The notes under the pieces were generated by a model. That model was not told where the DNA came from. It worked only from the letters and a program-made list of their open reading frames with translations, and made no database searches. Position numbers and translations under genes: made by a program. From positions 1-46,099 of the forward strand of contig JAUWYY010000019.1 of NCBI GenBank assembly GCA_030615605.1: DNA of 46,099 bases. The letters are read 5' to 3'. This document shows, piece by piece, positions 8,182 through 16,278 of this stretch; within the stretch, counting starts at the first letter, position 1, and the number at the start of each line of letters is the position of its first letter. The DNA comes from a bacterium. Its GTDB lineage: Bacteria; Armatimonadota; Zipacnadia; Zipacnadales; Zipacnadaceae.

Positions 8182-8550
8182 TCAGTAATCCTTGCCACCA
8201 ATTCCGGCGATCGTCAAGTTAATGTCGGGGTAGCCGTTTCCGGCCGACAGTATCTGCTGGGCCTGGACGTACTTGACGTGGCCGTCTACGAACAGATAGT
8301 TTCGTGCCCCTTGCCAGTCCCACCAGCCAACGCTAATGCTCTCGTGGTTGGTCAGCCACTCCGCCACGAGAGCCTTATTGGATGGATATTTGACCTGGGC
8401 TAGAGTCTGAGTGAGGCAAGGTAACGAATGAAGGGTGTAGATGTCCTCGGTGGTCATGACGGCTACTTGCTCCGGCGTGTGGTAGAAGGCAGTCGAGTAA
8501 CCGTAGGAGGTCGCATCCCACTGCTGGGTCGCAATCGCAGCCATCGCCAA
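8182..8550 (-). pseudogene. C-terminal remnant of a type II prepilin-like (H-x9-DG type) protein
   Basis: The frame ends with ARNYLFVDGHVKYVQAQQI and PDINLTIAGIGGKDY. The NYLFVDGHVK block is the C-terminal hallmark of the prepilin-like secreted proteins expanded in Planctomycetes, Armatimonadota and relatives. The N-terminal GFTLIELLVVIAIIAIL methylation/TM segment and the first 150 or so residues are missing. The only start near the 5' end is a TTG at 8548-8550, and an in-frame TGA lies directly upstream. It is therefore a fragment and is unlikely to be exported or assembled. Confidence 0.65.
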
Positions 8551-8703
8551 GGCTCATCATATATTCGAACGTCTGCTTCGGCAAAATCATACAGGGCTGA
8601 GAACGGGCAGGAGAGCATCCCTTGAAATCATTAGCAGATGGCGCTCTCCCGCCCGTCCGGTGTCAGACTTGTCTCTGCCAATGGCACGTGCCGACAGGCG
8701 TAG

Positions 8704-9111
8704 TTAGAGTGCCACTTCCATCGCCCGCGGAGGGCAGGCGGGGACGCACAGCTCGCAGGCAATGCACTTGGCCGAGTCAAACAACACCTCCTGCGTGGCT
8801 GCATCCTTGCACAGTGCTTCCGTGGGGCAGATGGTCACACAGGCCCCACAGTGGGTGCACTTGTCCCCATTGCGCATCACGTCCTTTTCCAGGGGCTGGA
8901 CGGCTACCCCCTGCTCCCGCACCCAGGCCAGCGCCTGCTCGATGCCGTCCTCGGTACCCTGAAGTCCCAGCACCATCAACCCCTCAGATTGAGGCGTGAT
9001 ATTGGCACGCAGTATGTTGAACTCCAGATTGTACTTGCTCACTATTTGTGAAACCACCGGCGAATCGATGAGCTGCCGGGGATAGTGGAACACTACGCGG
9101 CGGGTTGCCAT
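8704..9111 (-). CDS. NIL-domain ferredoxin, partner of aspartate-semialdehyde sulfurtransferase
   Basis: Encodes 135 residues. Residues 1-75 form an NIL domain, a small ligand-binding fold first seen at the end of methionine ABC transporter ATPases. Residues 80-135 carry two [4Fe-4S] motifs: C85-x2-C88-x2-C91-x3-C95 and C116-x2-C119-x2-C122-x3-C126. In Methanosarcina the equivalent protein (MA1822) works with MA1821 in making homocysteine from aspartate semialdehyde and sulfide. The gene directly follows the DUF39 gene here: its stop TAA and this ATG touch, with GGAGGTGAT as ribosome site inside the DUF39 end. The proposed role is electron delivery to the sulfurtransferase. Confidence 0.9.
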   Translation of the reverse strand: MATRRVVFHYPRQLIDSPVVSQIVSKYNLEFNILRANITPQSEGLMVLGLQGTEDGIEQALAWVREQGVAVQPLEKDVMRNGDKCTHCGACVTICPTEALCKDAATQEVLFDSAKCIACELCVPACPPRAMEVAL

Positions 9112-10326
9112 TTATATCACCTCCGACTGGACAGGACGTTCCCGCAGTGGTTTGAAGGTCAGCCCGGAATCGGCTGAAGGCAGCAACTCGGCCGGCTCGC
9201 TAAGCAAGAAGTGGCCAGTCTCGATCCAGTCTTTGAGGATTTCAGCGATCTCCCGGGCCTTCGGATAGCTGGAAAGTGATCCGGTAGGCACTTCTCTGTC
9301 ATCGACGGTTATCTGGCCACTCTTCAGCTCTTTGTAGTTGACATGTCCTAGCGGCCCGCCCTCGCTGTATGGGTAGCTACGGCTGTAGTCCGTAACTGGG
9401 GCGACGATGTCCTCATCCTTGATCGCCGTGAAGCGGGCCATCTCTTCGTCCAGCACTGGAATGGCAGTGCCCAGGCCCACCTGCAAGGAGACTCCATAGC
9501 CGTACATGCTGACCCCGACAACCCACTCGGCGCTCATCTGCTTCATATCGCCGACCACGGACAGGGTGCCGGCACCCCCCTTGGGCACGCCCTGCTCGGT
9601 GCGCGCCACGGTGGGATTGTGCTGGGTGCCCTGCCAGAACACATAGCCTTCAGCGCCGCCGAGGAATATGCGGGTGCCGATGCCGATGGTGCGATAGTAC
9701 GGGTCATTCAGCAACGGGCTAAGCTGGCCTGCCGAGCAATAGTTGACATTGCCCAAGTCCGCCTTCAGCACCCCCATGTACGTGTATATGTCGCGCTCAG
9801 AGTCCAGGTTCACCGCCACGTTGTAGTTCTGGTAGGCGTTGCGGGGATTGCACAGGAAGCACTCGTTGAGATCCGCAATGTTTATCCAGGTCTCCAGCTC
9901 CTTGCCCGGGTAGCAGTCTGTACCATGAGCGGTGGCCCTCAGCCGCACATCCTGTCCGGCAATCAGCTCTTCAATTACGTGGCCGCCGCCATAACGGAAG
10001 TCGCCGGGATGGTCAATGTTAAGCGGGTCGTGTTCCGTCATCTCCGTCGCTCCAATGTACAGGTCAACGGCGGCCAGCCCAGCATAGGCCGGCACGTCGT
10101 TAAGCCACGCTTTCAATATCTTTATCCGGGGATTGGCGTGGCCCGTGTTAAGGAACGCTCCCGACGAGCACATCGGGCCAAAAGTGCCGGTAGTCACCAC
10201 ATCCACCTGCTCGGCAGCCTTGGCGGCTCCGTCCTCCTCCACGATGCCAATCATCTCTTCGGCGCTTACTACTACTACTTGGCCGCTTTTGATCTTTTCA
10301 TTTATCTCCTGGTAGGTCTTAGGCAC
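9112..10326 (-). CDS. L-aspartate semialdehyde sulfurtransferase (DUF39, homocysteine biosynthesis)
   Basis: Encodes 404 residues of the DUF39 family, whose archaeal member MA1821 converts aspartate semialdehyde plus sulfide to homocysteine without O-acyl-homoserine. Conserved Cys motifs are present: C53 in PMCSSGAFLNTGH and C138 in TDCYPGKELE, which appear to correspond to the two catalytically important Cys of MA1821, plus NECFLCNPRNAYQNYNVA and NYCSAGQLSPL. Start is the GTG at 10326, with CAGGAGG 8 bases upstream; an upstream in-frame ATG (10374) has no ribosome site. It is followed immediately by its NIL-ferredoxin partner. cysK lies about 190 bases upstream on the same strand, so both sulfur amino acid routes start from sulfide here. 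Confidence 0.9.
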   Translation of the reverse strand: MPKTYQEINEKIKSGQVVVVSAEEMIGIVEEDGAAKAAEQVDVVTTGTFGPMCSSGAFLNTGHANPRIKILKAWLNDVPAYAGLAAVDLYIGATEMTEHDPLNIDHPGDFRYGGGHVIEELIAGQDVRLRATAHGTDCYPGKELETWINIADLNECFLCNPRNAYQNYNVAVNLDSERDIYTYMGVLKADLGNVNYCSAGQLSPLLNDPYYRTIGIGTRIFLGGAEGYVFWQGTQHNPTVARTEQGVPKGGAGTLSVVGDMKQMSAEWVVGVSMYGYGVSLQVGLGTAIPVLDEEMARFTAIKDEDIVAPVTDYSRSYPYSEGGPLGHVNYKELKSGQITVDDREVPTGSLSSYPKAREIAEILKDWIETGHFLLSEPAELLPSADSGLTFKPLRERPVQSEVI

Positions 10327-10519
10327 GATAATCGCCTCCTGAAATCGGCCTACCGCCCCACGATGACAGGGCATCAGCCGTAATAGTCAACACCGTTACT
10401 GAATCAGGCCCCAAGCTGCGCCGGGCGCGCCGGCGCTCAGGCATGCCCATATCCATCACCTGCCAGTCAGTACTGCGTGCCACTGTCATCACCGTTCACC
10501 CACCTTTCTTTGTGTCCTG

Positions 10520-11455
10520 TCATTGCCCGAACAGATCCCCCGACAGGTACCTCTCACCGGTATCGGGAAGAACTACCACTATAGTTTTGCCGGCGCTACT
10601 TGGTCGCCCGGCCGCCTCAATTGCGGCATGAGCCGCCGCTCCTGAGGATATGCCACACAAAATCCCCTCTTCGGCGGCCAACCTGCGCGTCATCTGCGTT
10701 GCATCCTCGTCAGTCACCTGGATAATCTCATCAACCAACTCCAGGTCTAACACATCAGGAACAAAACCGGCCCCAATACCCTGAATCTTATGCGGGCCCG
10801 GCTCGCCACCTGATAGCACGGGTGACTTAACCGGTTCCACCGCGATGAACTCAATGTCCCCATTCCGAGGTTTGAGCGCCCGGGCTACTCCGGTTATCGT
10901 GCCGCCGGTGCCCACGCCGGCCACGAATATGTCTATCTCCCCGCCCGTATCCTTCCATATTTCCTCTGCCGTAGTCTCCTGATGGACTTTCGGGTTAGCC
11001 GGATTCTTGAACTGCTGGGGCATAAGAGCATCGGGAGTCTGCGCCACTAACTCCTCGGCTTTGTGGACTGCCTCACTCATTCCCCCTTCGGCAGAGGTCA
11101 GCACTGTCTCAGCGCCGTACGCCTGCAGCAGCCGGCGGCGCTCTACGCTCATAGTCTCAGGCATAGTGAGCACCAAAGAGTACCCCCGAGCCGCGGCGAT
11201 CATCGCCAGCCCAATGCCGGTATTACCACTGGTCGGCTCGATAATAGTAGTTTTCCCCCGGTGGATCAGGCCTTCGCGCTCGGCGGCATCTATCATTGCC
11301 AGACAGATGCGGTCCTTGACACTGCCACCAGGATTGAACGCCTCCAGCTTGGCCAGAACGATAGCATCGGCGTTCCCGGCAACTCGCCTAAGATGGACTA
11401 CCGGAGTGTTTCCAATCAATTGATCTATGCTGTCGGCAATTATTGGCGCAGACAT
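10520..11455 (-). CDS. cysK: Cysteine synthase (O-acetylserine sulfhydrylase)
   Basis: Encodes 311 residues, typical for CysK. This PLP enzyme joins O-acetylserine and sulfide to make cysteine. The PLP lysine is K47 in NPGGSVKDR. The substrate loop [15 protein letters not shown] (about 73-87), the phosphate-binding [13 protein letters not shown] and the C-terminal SSGAAAHAA block are all intact. The ATG at 11455 has AGAGGAG about 10 bases upstream. A sigma-A-type promoter lies about 320 bases upstream (11778-11806), giving an unusually long structured leader. It sits between thi4 and the aspartate-semialdehyde sulfurtransferase pair on the same strand. Confidence 0.95.
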   Translation of the reverse strand: MSAPIIADSIDQLIGNTPVVHLRRVAGNADAIVLAKLEAFNPGGSVKDRICLAMIDAAEREGLIHRGKTTIIEPTSGNTGIGLAMIAAARGYSLVLTMPETMSVERRRLLQAYGAETVLTSAEGGMSEAVHKAEELVAQTPDALMPQQFKNPANPKVHQETTAEEIWKDTGGEIDIFVAGVGTGGTITGVARALKPRNGDIEFIAVEPVKSPVLSGGEPGPHKIQGIGAGFVPDVLDLELVDEIIQVTDEDATQMTRRLAAEEGILCGISSGAAAHAAIEAAGRPSSAGKTIVVVLPDTGERYLSGDLFGQ

Positions 11456-11610
11456 GAATAGACAGCTCCTCTCGGTACAACCGTTGATCAGCGTCCCATC
11501 ATATAGTTCGCAACCAACACGTCATTTCCCTTTGTCAGATGCGAATCAGTTTATTGAGAAGATCTCGGCAGGAGGGGAGAAGATGCAGGGCCACTCAGAA
11601 GAGGTGTCAG

Positions 11611-11636
11611 GGGTTCAAACAAGCCAACATGAACCC
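11611..11636. repeat. 7-bp hairpin in cysK leader
   Basis: GGGTTCA and TGAACCC pair perfectly across a 12-base loop. It resembles a tRNA T-arm only superficially. It lies about 160-180 bases before cysK on the same strand. Confidence 0.45.
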
Positions 11637-11663
11637 TCGGTCTTATCCCGCCTGCTCGTACGG

Positions 11664-11701
11664 CCGCTGTGTGTGTGCACACCAAGGTGACACACCAGCG
11701 G
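11664..11701. repeat. Strong inverted repeat in cysK leader
   Basis: CCGCTG / CAGCGG (6 pairs) is continued, after one bulged base, by GTGTGT / ACACAC (6 pairs), with a loop of about 13 bases. There is no following T run on either strand, so it is not a classic terminator. Confidence 0.6.
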
Positions 11702-11777
11702 CTAGCGCATAGCCATGTAGCGACAGGATTGTGACCGAGTGTGATTGACCATTATGCTTCCGACACCTTATTCCGCG

Positions 11778-11806
11778 ACAATAGTATATCGTCGAGATTA
11801 TGTCAA
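11778..11806 (-). promoter_or_regulatory. Sigma-A-type promoter for cysK
   Basis: On the minus strand TTGACA (11801-11806) is followed after 17 bases by TATTGT (11778-11783). The -35 is perfect, the -10 matches 4 of 6. The first bases after the -35 (TAAT) are shared with the thi4 promoter. Confidence 0.55.
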
Positions 11807-11905
11807 GGCTGTTTGCAGATTATCTGCAAGCAGGGCTGGCCCTGAGCCTGACGTACCCACTTGCAGTCACTGTAAGGGGCAGACCTTAGTGGCCTACGAT
11901 GTGCG

Positions 11906-12730
11906 TCACGCAAGCGCCGGTGCCTTGACTGCCGCAGGAGACTCTTTGAGCGATTCTATGGCTACACGAGCAGCTTTTCTGCCCGATTCGAGCATGCCGC
12001 CAAAGGTCGGTCCCATGCGCGCCAGCCCGTAGGTGGTAGCTACAGCCATCCCGCAGACCATCACACCCGGGTATGCCACACCGGTTTTCGCGACCACTTC
12101 GTCTTCGGAGCGGCTTACGTCCATTGCACCGTAGCCGGGCAATTCCACCAGACCACGTTCTTCCAGTTTCCGCATCACACACGCGTCGTGGCCGGTGGCA
12201 TCTATGAGCAACTTGGTCTCCATGGCCACGGGATCCACACAGGTAATCTGGCGGGGCAACGCCTCCACGGGCGTCCAGTTAATCACCGCGCCGTTGACTC
12301 GGCCGGGCTCTTGGATCACGACATCTTCAAACGATGTCATATTGACCACAAAGACTCCGGCATCACAGGCTGCGGCGATCAGCTTCGAGCAGGCGTGCGG
12401 CCCGTCGGCCAGGCAGAGGCCCTCGGAGACTTCATCGTACGGGATGCCCAGCTCTTCCAGAATGAGGTGAGCAGGTTTACGAATCGTCACCTTGTTCATC
12501 AAGTAGCCGCCGATCCAGAAGCCTCCGCCCAAATAGTTGTTTCGTTCGATGATGGCGACCTTAGCACCCGCCTCGGCCAGGTCCTTCCCAGCCACTAAGC
12601 CGCTGGGGCCAGCGCCCACGATAATGACATCGCTCTCGACATAGTCATCGAACTGACGCGTGAACCCCTGGACAATGGCTCGCGTTACGTCTTTCTCGCT
12701 AACTGGGCTAAAGGTAATGTTGTCCAACAT
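11906..12730 (-). CDS. thi4: Thi4-type thiazole synthase (adenosine diphosphate thiazole synthase)
   Basis: Encodes 274 residues. Thi4 makes the thiazole part of thiamine from NAD, glycine and a sulfur source. The Rossmann motif [20 protein letters not shown] (34-53), [14 protein letters not shown] (62-75) and DATGHDA (177-183) are conserved. In yeast Thi4 the sulfur comes from a Cys in a CMDPN-like motif; sulfide-dependent archaeal enzymes have His there. Here the aligned position is C164 in [13 protein letters not shown], so a Cys is retained. The ATG at 12730 has TAGGAGGA about 8 bases upstream. A near-consensus promoter with a perfect dyad lies at 12840-12868, and the roughly 100-base leader can fold. 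Confidence 0.9.
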   Translation of the reverse strand: MLDNITFSPVSEKDVTRAIVQGFTRQFDDYVESDVIIVGAGPSGLVAGKDLAEAGAKVAIIERNNYLGGGFWIGGYLMNKVTIRKPAHLILEELGIPYDEVSEGLCLADGPHACSKLIAAACDAGVFVVNMTSFEDVVIQEPGRVNGAVINWTPVEALPRQITCVDPVAMETKLLIDATGHDACVMRKLEERGLVELPGYGAMDVSRSEDEVVAKTGVAYPGVMVCGMAVATTYGLARMGPTFGGMLESGRKAARVAIESLKESPAAVKAPALA

Positions 12731-12750
12731 ATCTTTTCCTCCTAGGTTTT

Positions 12751-12808
12751 GGCCGTGCCGACATGATTCGCCGGAAGTATGTTTACACTGGCGGTAGACG
12801 CACGGGCC
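12751..12808 (-). promoter_or_regulatory. Structured leader of thi4
   Basis: On the minus strand GGCC(C)GTGC (12800-12808) can pair with GCACGGCC (12751-12758). Inside, CGCC (12790-12793) pairs with GGCG (12769-12772), closing an AGTGT-AAAC-ATACT hairpin. The fold lies between the promoter and the ribosome site. It lacks the CUGAGA and thi-box order of a TPP riboswitch. Confidence 0.4.
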
Positions 12809-12839
12809 CTTCGCTCTGTTCAGATCCAGTTACAGATAA

Positions 12840-12868
12840 AGTATAATTAGACAGCGTAATTATGTCAA
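12840..12868 (-). promoter_or_regulatory. Near-consensus promoter of thi4 with internal dyad operator
   Basis: TTGACA (12863-12868) and TATACT (12840-12845) are separated by 17 bases. A perfect dyad, ATAATTA-N7-TAATTAT (12843-12863), exactly fills the spacer and touches both boxes. A protein bound here would block polymerase, so repression is the simplest inference. Confidence 0.75.
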
Positions 12869-12923
12869 GAGTCTGCGAGAGGAAACCATGTTGTGTGGGC
12901 GATACAGCTATCTCCCTCTCCAG

Positions 12924-13682
12924 TCAGTTCCCGGCCAATCGGACGATGCCCCCGTCGTAGGACTCGGCAATCTGTCTGCCGGGCGGCACAGTCAGAAACT
13001 CCTCGTCAGGCCACGGGCCACTCAACAAGGCCCGCAGCAGTCGGTCGCTGCCCGCAATCTCCACGTACTGCCAGCCGCGGGACTCTGCTATCTCGCGGGT
13101 AAACTGCTGGCAAGTCTCGATGTCGCCGATACCTTCGTTAATGAACACGGCCCGGTCGTAGTGCTGCTGCCAGGCGGACTCAACCTCCATCAGGTACTGG
13201 GCATTATCCTCTCCGTACTTCTGCACATATTCCTGAAAGCGGGCCCGACGCGCCGCGTCCTGCCGCGAGCACAGCATACTTTCCCCCTCTCCCTGGTAGC
13301 CCTCCTTGTCTTCGATCCACCCGCAGGTATAGTAGTAGGTCCCGGGGTGCTGGGTGAATTCCTCGTGATACCGCTCCTTGGAGCCCAAGAAAAAGGTCAT
13401 GCAGTCGTGGGCGCGGGGGATGACCAGCGGAACGTCGCGGGCAGTAATCCCTGCCAGCCCGTTACTGCATATTCCGTAACCCAGCAGGGTGTAGTCGAAA
13501 CTCGCCTCGGTCGCGTCTACCGCCGCTTGGACCTCTTCGCGGAGTTTCTCGGGCTCGTCATGTAGGCCAATTTCAAGGGTCTGCACTTCGATCTCATGCT
13601 CGGCGCAAGAGCCGCCAGATTCGGCCAGGAGTGCCTCGATCTCCATCCTAACTACCTGGCAAGCTATGACCTTAAGTCGCAT
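12924..13682 (-). CDS. DUF1638 protein
   Basis: Encodes 252 residues of the DUF1638 family. Characteristic blocks are LLGYGICSNGLAGI (about 66-79), PLVIPRAHDCMTFFLGSKER (about 84-103) and a YTCGW motif (about 118). Conserved Cys and His in these blocks suggest a metal or Fe-S site. The family occurs in methanogens and anaerobic bacteria, often near corrinoid or cofactor genes, and has no agreed function. The start at 13682 overlaps the end of larE by 11 bases, so the two are translationally linked. This is the last gene of the mnmA - Cys-rich protein - larE - DUF1638 set. Confidence 0.85.
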   Translation of the reverse strand: MRLKVIACQVVRMEIEALLAESGGSCAEHEIEVQTLEIGLHDEPEKLREEVQAAVDATEASFDYTLLGYGICSNGLAGITARDVPLVIPRAHDCMTFFLGSKERYHEEFTQHPGTYYYTCGWIEDKEGYQGEGESMLCSRQDAARRARFQEYVQKYGEDNAQYLMEVESAWQQHYDRAVFINEGIGDIETCQQFTREIAESRGWQYVEIAGSDRLLRALLSGPWPDEEFLTVPPGRQIAESYDGGIVRLAGN

Positions 13683-14529
13683 TCCCGGTGCCTCGACTCT
13701 GCCCCTGTTCAGCAGCAGTGTTGGACAACACCTCGTTCATACTTCCCGAGCGGTAGCCCGTCAGGTCAACTGTAACGTAGGCGAATCCTGCGCAGCGCAG
13801 GCTATTCACTACACGGCCACGATTAGGTTCCTGAAGCAGTGTGGGCAGTTGCGCAATCGGCACCTCAATCCGGGCAACCTGGCCGTGGTGGCGCACCCGA
13901 AATTGGCGAAAGCCCAAGTCTCGCAGGGCCTGTTCGGCGGCCGCTATCTGCCGAAGTTTGTCTGCTGTGATGCGATCCCCATAGGGAAACCGAGAGGCCA
14001 GGCAGGCCATGGCCGGCTTGTCCCAGGTTTCCAGGCCCCACTGCTTGGATATCGCGCGGATATCGTCCTTGGTCAGTCCGGCTTCTATTAACGGTGCCCG
14101 CACCCCTAACTCGTCAGCCGCTCTAAAGCCGGGGCGGTGATCAGAAAGATCGTCCACCTGAGCAGCGTGCACCACCCAGGCTAGGTCCTCCTGCGCAGCG
14201 ATCTCCCGAAGCTTGCTGAATAGTTCCTTTTTGCAGAAGTAGCAGCGATCGGGTGGGTTATCAGCAAAATTAGGGGCGCCGAGTTCATCGCTTTCGAATA
14301 CAATATGCCGAGTCCCTATCTTCTGGGCAAAATCGCAGGCCTGCTCCAGTTCTTCCTCAGGATATAGCTCTGACTGAGCAGTGGCGGCTACCGCCTTCTC
14401 ACCCACGGCACGAACCGCAGCGGCGAGCAGAAAGCTGCTATCCACCCCTCCTGAGAAGGCTACCAGTACACTGCCCATCTCCTTCAGGATGTCAGATAGT
14501 TTCTCCATTTTCGTATGTCTGTTGCTCAC
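13672..14529 (-). CDS. larE: LarE-type ATP-dependent sacrificial sulfur transferase
   Basis: Encodes 285 residues. LarE is a PP-loop enzyme that adenylates a carboxylate of the nickel-pincer precursor and transfers sulfur to it. The PP-loop AFSGGVDSSFLLAA is at 24-37. Three Cys are placed as in the Fe-S type of LarE: C96 and C99 in PPDRCYFCKKELF, and C176 in KPAMACLASRFPYG. This suggests a [4Fe-4S] cluster that carries sulfide rather than a sacrificed Cys. The GTG at 14529 has GGGAGAGG upstream and overlaps the previous stop (GTGA); an ATG at 14508 is the alternative. LarB, LarC and lactate racemase are not in the window, so the substrate may differ. Confidence 0.85.
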   Translation of the reverse strand: MSNRHTKMEKLSDILKEMGSVLVAFSGGVDSSFLLAAAVRAVGEKAVAATAQSELYPEEELEQACDFAQKIGTRHIVFESDELGAPNFADNPPDRCYFCKKELFSKLREIAAQEDLAWVVHAAQVDDLSDHRPGFRAADELGVRAPLIEAGLTKDDIRAISKQWGLETWDKPAMACLASRFPYGDRITADKLRQIAAAEQALRDLGFRQFRVRHHGQVARIEVPIAQLPTLLQEPNRGRVVNSLRCAGFAYVTVDLTGYRSGSMNEVLSNTAAEQGQSRGTGNAT

Positions 14530-15197
14530 AGGGTCCTCTCCCTCTCTGATACTCCAACCTGTGCCACCACGGCAGATAGCTGTGCTGGCTTGCAACTGCC
14601 GATACCTCCACAGTCAGTGCCAGGCCCGTTGCACGGCTCCTTCATGGGGCATAGGGGGTCCGAATCATTGAGGATGAATATATTTCGGCAACCATGATCA
14701 CGAAGAAGCTGGACACATCTCGCCACATCGGAGGCTGCCATTTGGGGTGCCCGCGCACATTCGGACTGGCAAGCGATGAAGGTAGGCTGTACTGCAACCA
14801 CGAGGCCCCCAGGCCGGACACAGCGAACCAGGCTCTGCAGGACGACATCCAGCACTCCAGTAGTCGGGACAATGCCCAGGACAGCTATGTCGAAAGAGCC
14901 ATTCGCGGCTGGAATCTCGCCGGTGTCTCGGATCGGCACGTGTACAGCATGGAAGCCTGCCTGGGTCGGTGAGACTATTAACTGCCTTAGCTGTTCCCAG
15001 GACCAACAGCAGGGATCATAGAGACGGCGACTACGCCCAGCGTCTGCTGCCACCAGTCCACAAACCGAACCCGAACCCGCCAGCCTCGTGACTCCGCAAC
15101 ACAGCCCACAGCCCCCCGGACAAGTCCTTGGCTTCACGGACGTGAGCCCTCGCTGCGTGTCGCTTGCTGCGACCGCGCATGCCTGTCTCAATTCCAT
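14526..15197 (-). CDS. Cys-rich methyltransferase-like protein of unknown function
   Basis: Encodes 223 residues with about 17 Cys. The N-terminus holds a cluster (C26, C30, C33, C34, C46 within TCPGGCGLCCGV and nearby), and the C-terminus another (PLCPMKEPCNGPGTDCGG, then SCK). The centre has the pattern of a class I methyltransferase: FDIAVLGIVP followed by VLQSLVRCVRPGGLVVAV. However, a clear glycine-rich SAM motif I is not visible upstream. Both ends overlap neighbours (10 bases with mnmA, 4 with larE), so it is a committed member of this operon. I do not recognise the family. A metal or Fe-S scaffold role in sulfur transfer is inference from composition and context. Confidence 0.7.
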   Translation of the reverse strand: MELRQACAVAASDTQRGLTSVKPRTCPGGCGLCCGVTRLAGSGSVCGLVAADAGRSRRLYDPCCWSWEQLRQLIVSPTQAGFHAVHVPIRDTGEIPAANGSFDIAVLGIVPTTGVLDVVLQSLVRCVRPGGLVVAVQPTFIACQSECARAPQMAASDVARCVQLLRDHGCRNIFILNDSDPLCPMKEPCNGPGTDCGGIGSCKPAQLSAVVAQVGVSERERTL

Positions 15198-16267
15198 GCC
15201 TCTTCGATCACTCCCCCAGCCACCACTACGGAGCCTTGATACAGCACCAGGGACTGGCCCGGCGTCAGGGTATTCGAGTTGGCCGGTAGGTGCGCCTGGG
15301 CGGTGTTGTCAGATGTCACGGTCAGGGATGCAGGAGTAGGTGCTGACCGATAACGGACTTCAGCCTCGCCTTCCACAGACTCACCGGCAGGCGGCGCAGC
15401 CAGGCTGACCCAATTGACATTCCTAAGCAGACACCAATGGCGCGGCAGCTCTTCCTTGGGTCCCACGGTCACTGTATTGTTTTGTGCGTCCAAATCAATC
15501 ACATAGAGTGGCCTGGGCGCACTTATCCCTAGACCACAGCGTTGTCCCACTGTGTAGTTGTGTAAACCATCGTGATGACCGATTGTCCGACCCGTCTGAT
15601 CACATATTGGTCCCGAGCGAGGCGCAATCCGCTCACTAAGAAGATCCCGGTAGTCGCCATCGGGAACAAAGCACAAGTCCTGGCTTTCGGGGGTTTCCGC
15701 GGCTGGCAGACTATGTTGGTGAGCTAATCTCCGGACCTGCTTCTTGGTAAGCTTCCCCAAAGGGAACAATGCATGAGAAAGCTGGTCCTGGGTCAAGCCA
15801 TACAAAGCATAGGACTGGTCTTTAGTGCCGTCAGCGCCCCGCAACAGCAGCACGCGCCCATTTGCCGATTCACGAGTCGCGTAGTGTCCGGTGGCTACAT
15901 ACTCAACTCCGCACGCTGTCATTAGTAGCCGGAGCAAAGCGCCGAATTTCACCTTTTCATTGCATCGCAGGCACGGATTAGGGGTCCTGCCGTTGGCATA
16001 GGCCTCACGGAAATCCCGGACAACATCCTGCTCAAACTCCCTTACAAAGTTAAGGGTATAGTGGGGAATGCTCAGGCGGTGGCAAGTAGTTCGAGCCCGG
16101 TATATTGCCTCGGGTGAACAGCACCCTGTCTGCGGATACTCTCGGGCACAACTCGCCTCGACTAACTTCATTGTCACACCAATGACCTGGTGGCCCTCTT
16201 GAGTCAGCAGCCAGGCAGCTACTGAAGAGTCAACTCCGCCACTCATTGCCACGGCTATGCGATTCAT
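15188..16267 (-). CDS. mnmA: tRNA-specific 2-thiouridylase
   Basis: Encodes 359 residues, the expected size. MnmA thiolates U34 of Lys, Glu and Gln tRNAs using ATP and persulfide sulfur. Visible are the PP-loop VAMSGGVDSSVAAWLL (6-21), the catalytic Cys in NPCLRCNEKVKFG, the GHYATR block, KDQSYALYGLTQDQL and the second catalytic Cys in ETPESQDLCFVPDGDY. The C-terminal beta barrel (YTVGQRCGLGI, LYVIDLDAQNNTVTVGP) is complete. The ATG at 16267 has GGGGAAG upstream; earlier in-frame starts fall in the neighbouring gene. It overlaps the following Cys-rich gene by 10 bases. Confidence 0.93.
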   Translation of the reverse strand: MNRIAVAMSGGVDSSVAAWLLTQEGHQVIGVTMKLVEASCAREYPQTGCCSPEAIYRARTTCHRLSIPHYTLNFVREFEQDVVRDFREAYANGRTPNPCLRCNEKVKFGALLRLLMTACGVEYVATGHYATRESANGRVLLLRGADGTKDQSYALYGLTQDQLSHALFPLGKLTKKQVRRLAHQHSLPAAETPESQDLCFVPDGDYRDLLSERIAPRSGPICDQTGRTIGHHDGLHNYTVGQRCGLGISAPRPLYVIDLDAQNNTVTVGPKEELPRHWCLLRNVNWVSLAAPPAGESVEGEAEVRYRSAPTPASLTVTSDNTAQAHLPANSNTLTPGQSLVLYQGSVVVAGGVIEEAWN

Positions 16268-16278
16268 AACTTCCCCTA

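Larger units (their letters stand above)
11456..11770 (-). promoter_or_regulatory. Long structured leader of cysK
   Basis: The 315 bases between the inferred start site and cysK contain no gene. Two clear inverted repeats lie in it: 11664-11701 and 11611-11636. Near the ribosome site is a small CGGT-TGT-ACCG hairpin (about 11474-11484). The arrangement suggests RNA-level control, but it does not match the SAM, TPP or T-box consensus that I can check by eye. Confidence 0.4.

Noticed and set aside
9619..10383. 254-codon open frame on the plus strand
   Set aside because: Antisense shadow of the DUF39 gene, with no ribosome site and no family resemblance.
11474..11490. T-box-like sequence (GGTTGTACCGAG) before cysK
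   Set aside because: The essential TGGNACC core is changed to TTGTACC, which could not pair with a tRNA CCA end. No stem I specifier loop is evident.
11606..11640. tRNA T-arm-like GGGGTTCAAAC
   Set aside because: No acceptor, D or anticodon stem can be drawn around it. It is part of a simple 7-bp hairpin.
12809..12833. CTGGATCTGAACAGAGCGAAG in the thi4 leader resembles the end of a TPP thi-box
   Set aside because: The required upstream CUGAGA and pairing arms do not fit between this point and the inferred transcription start.
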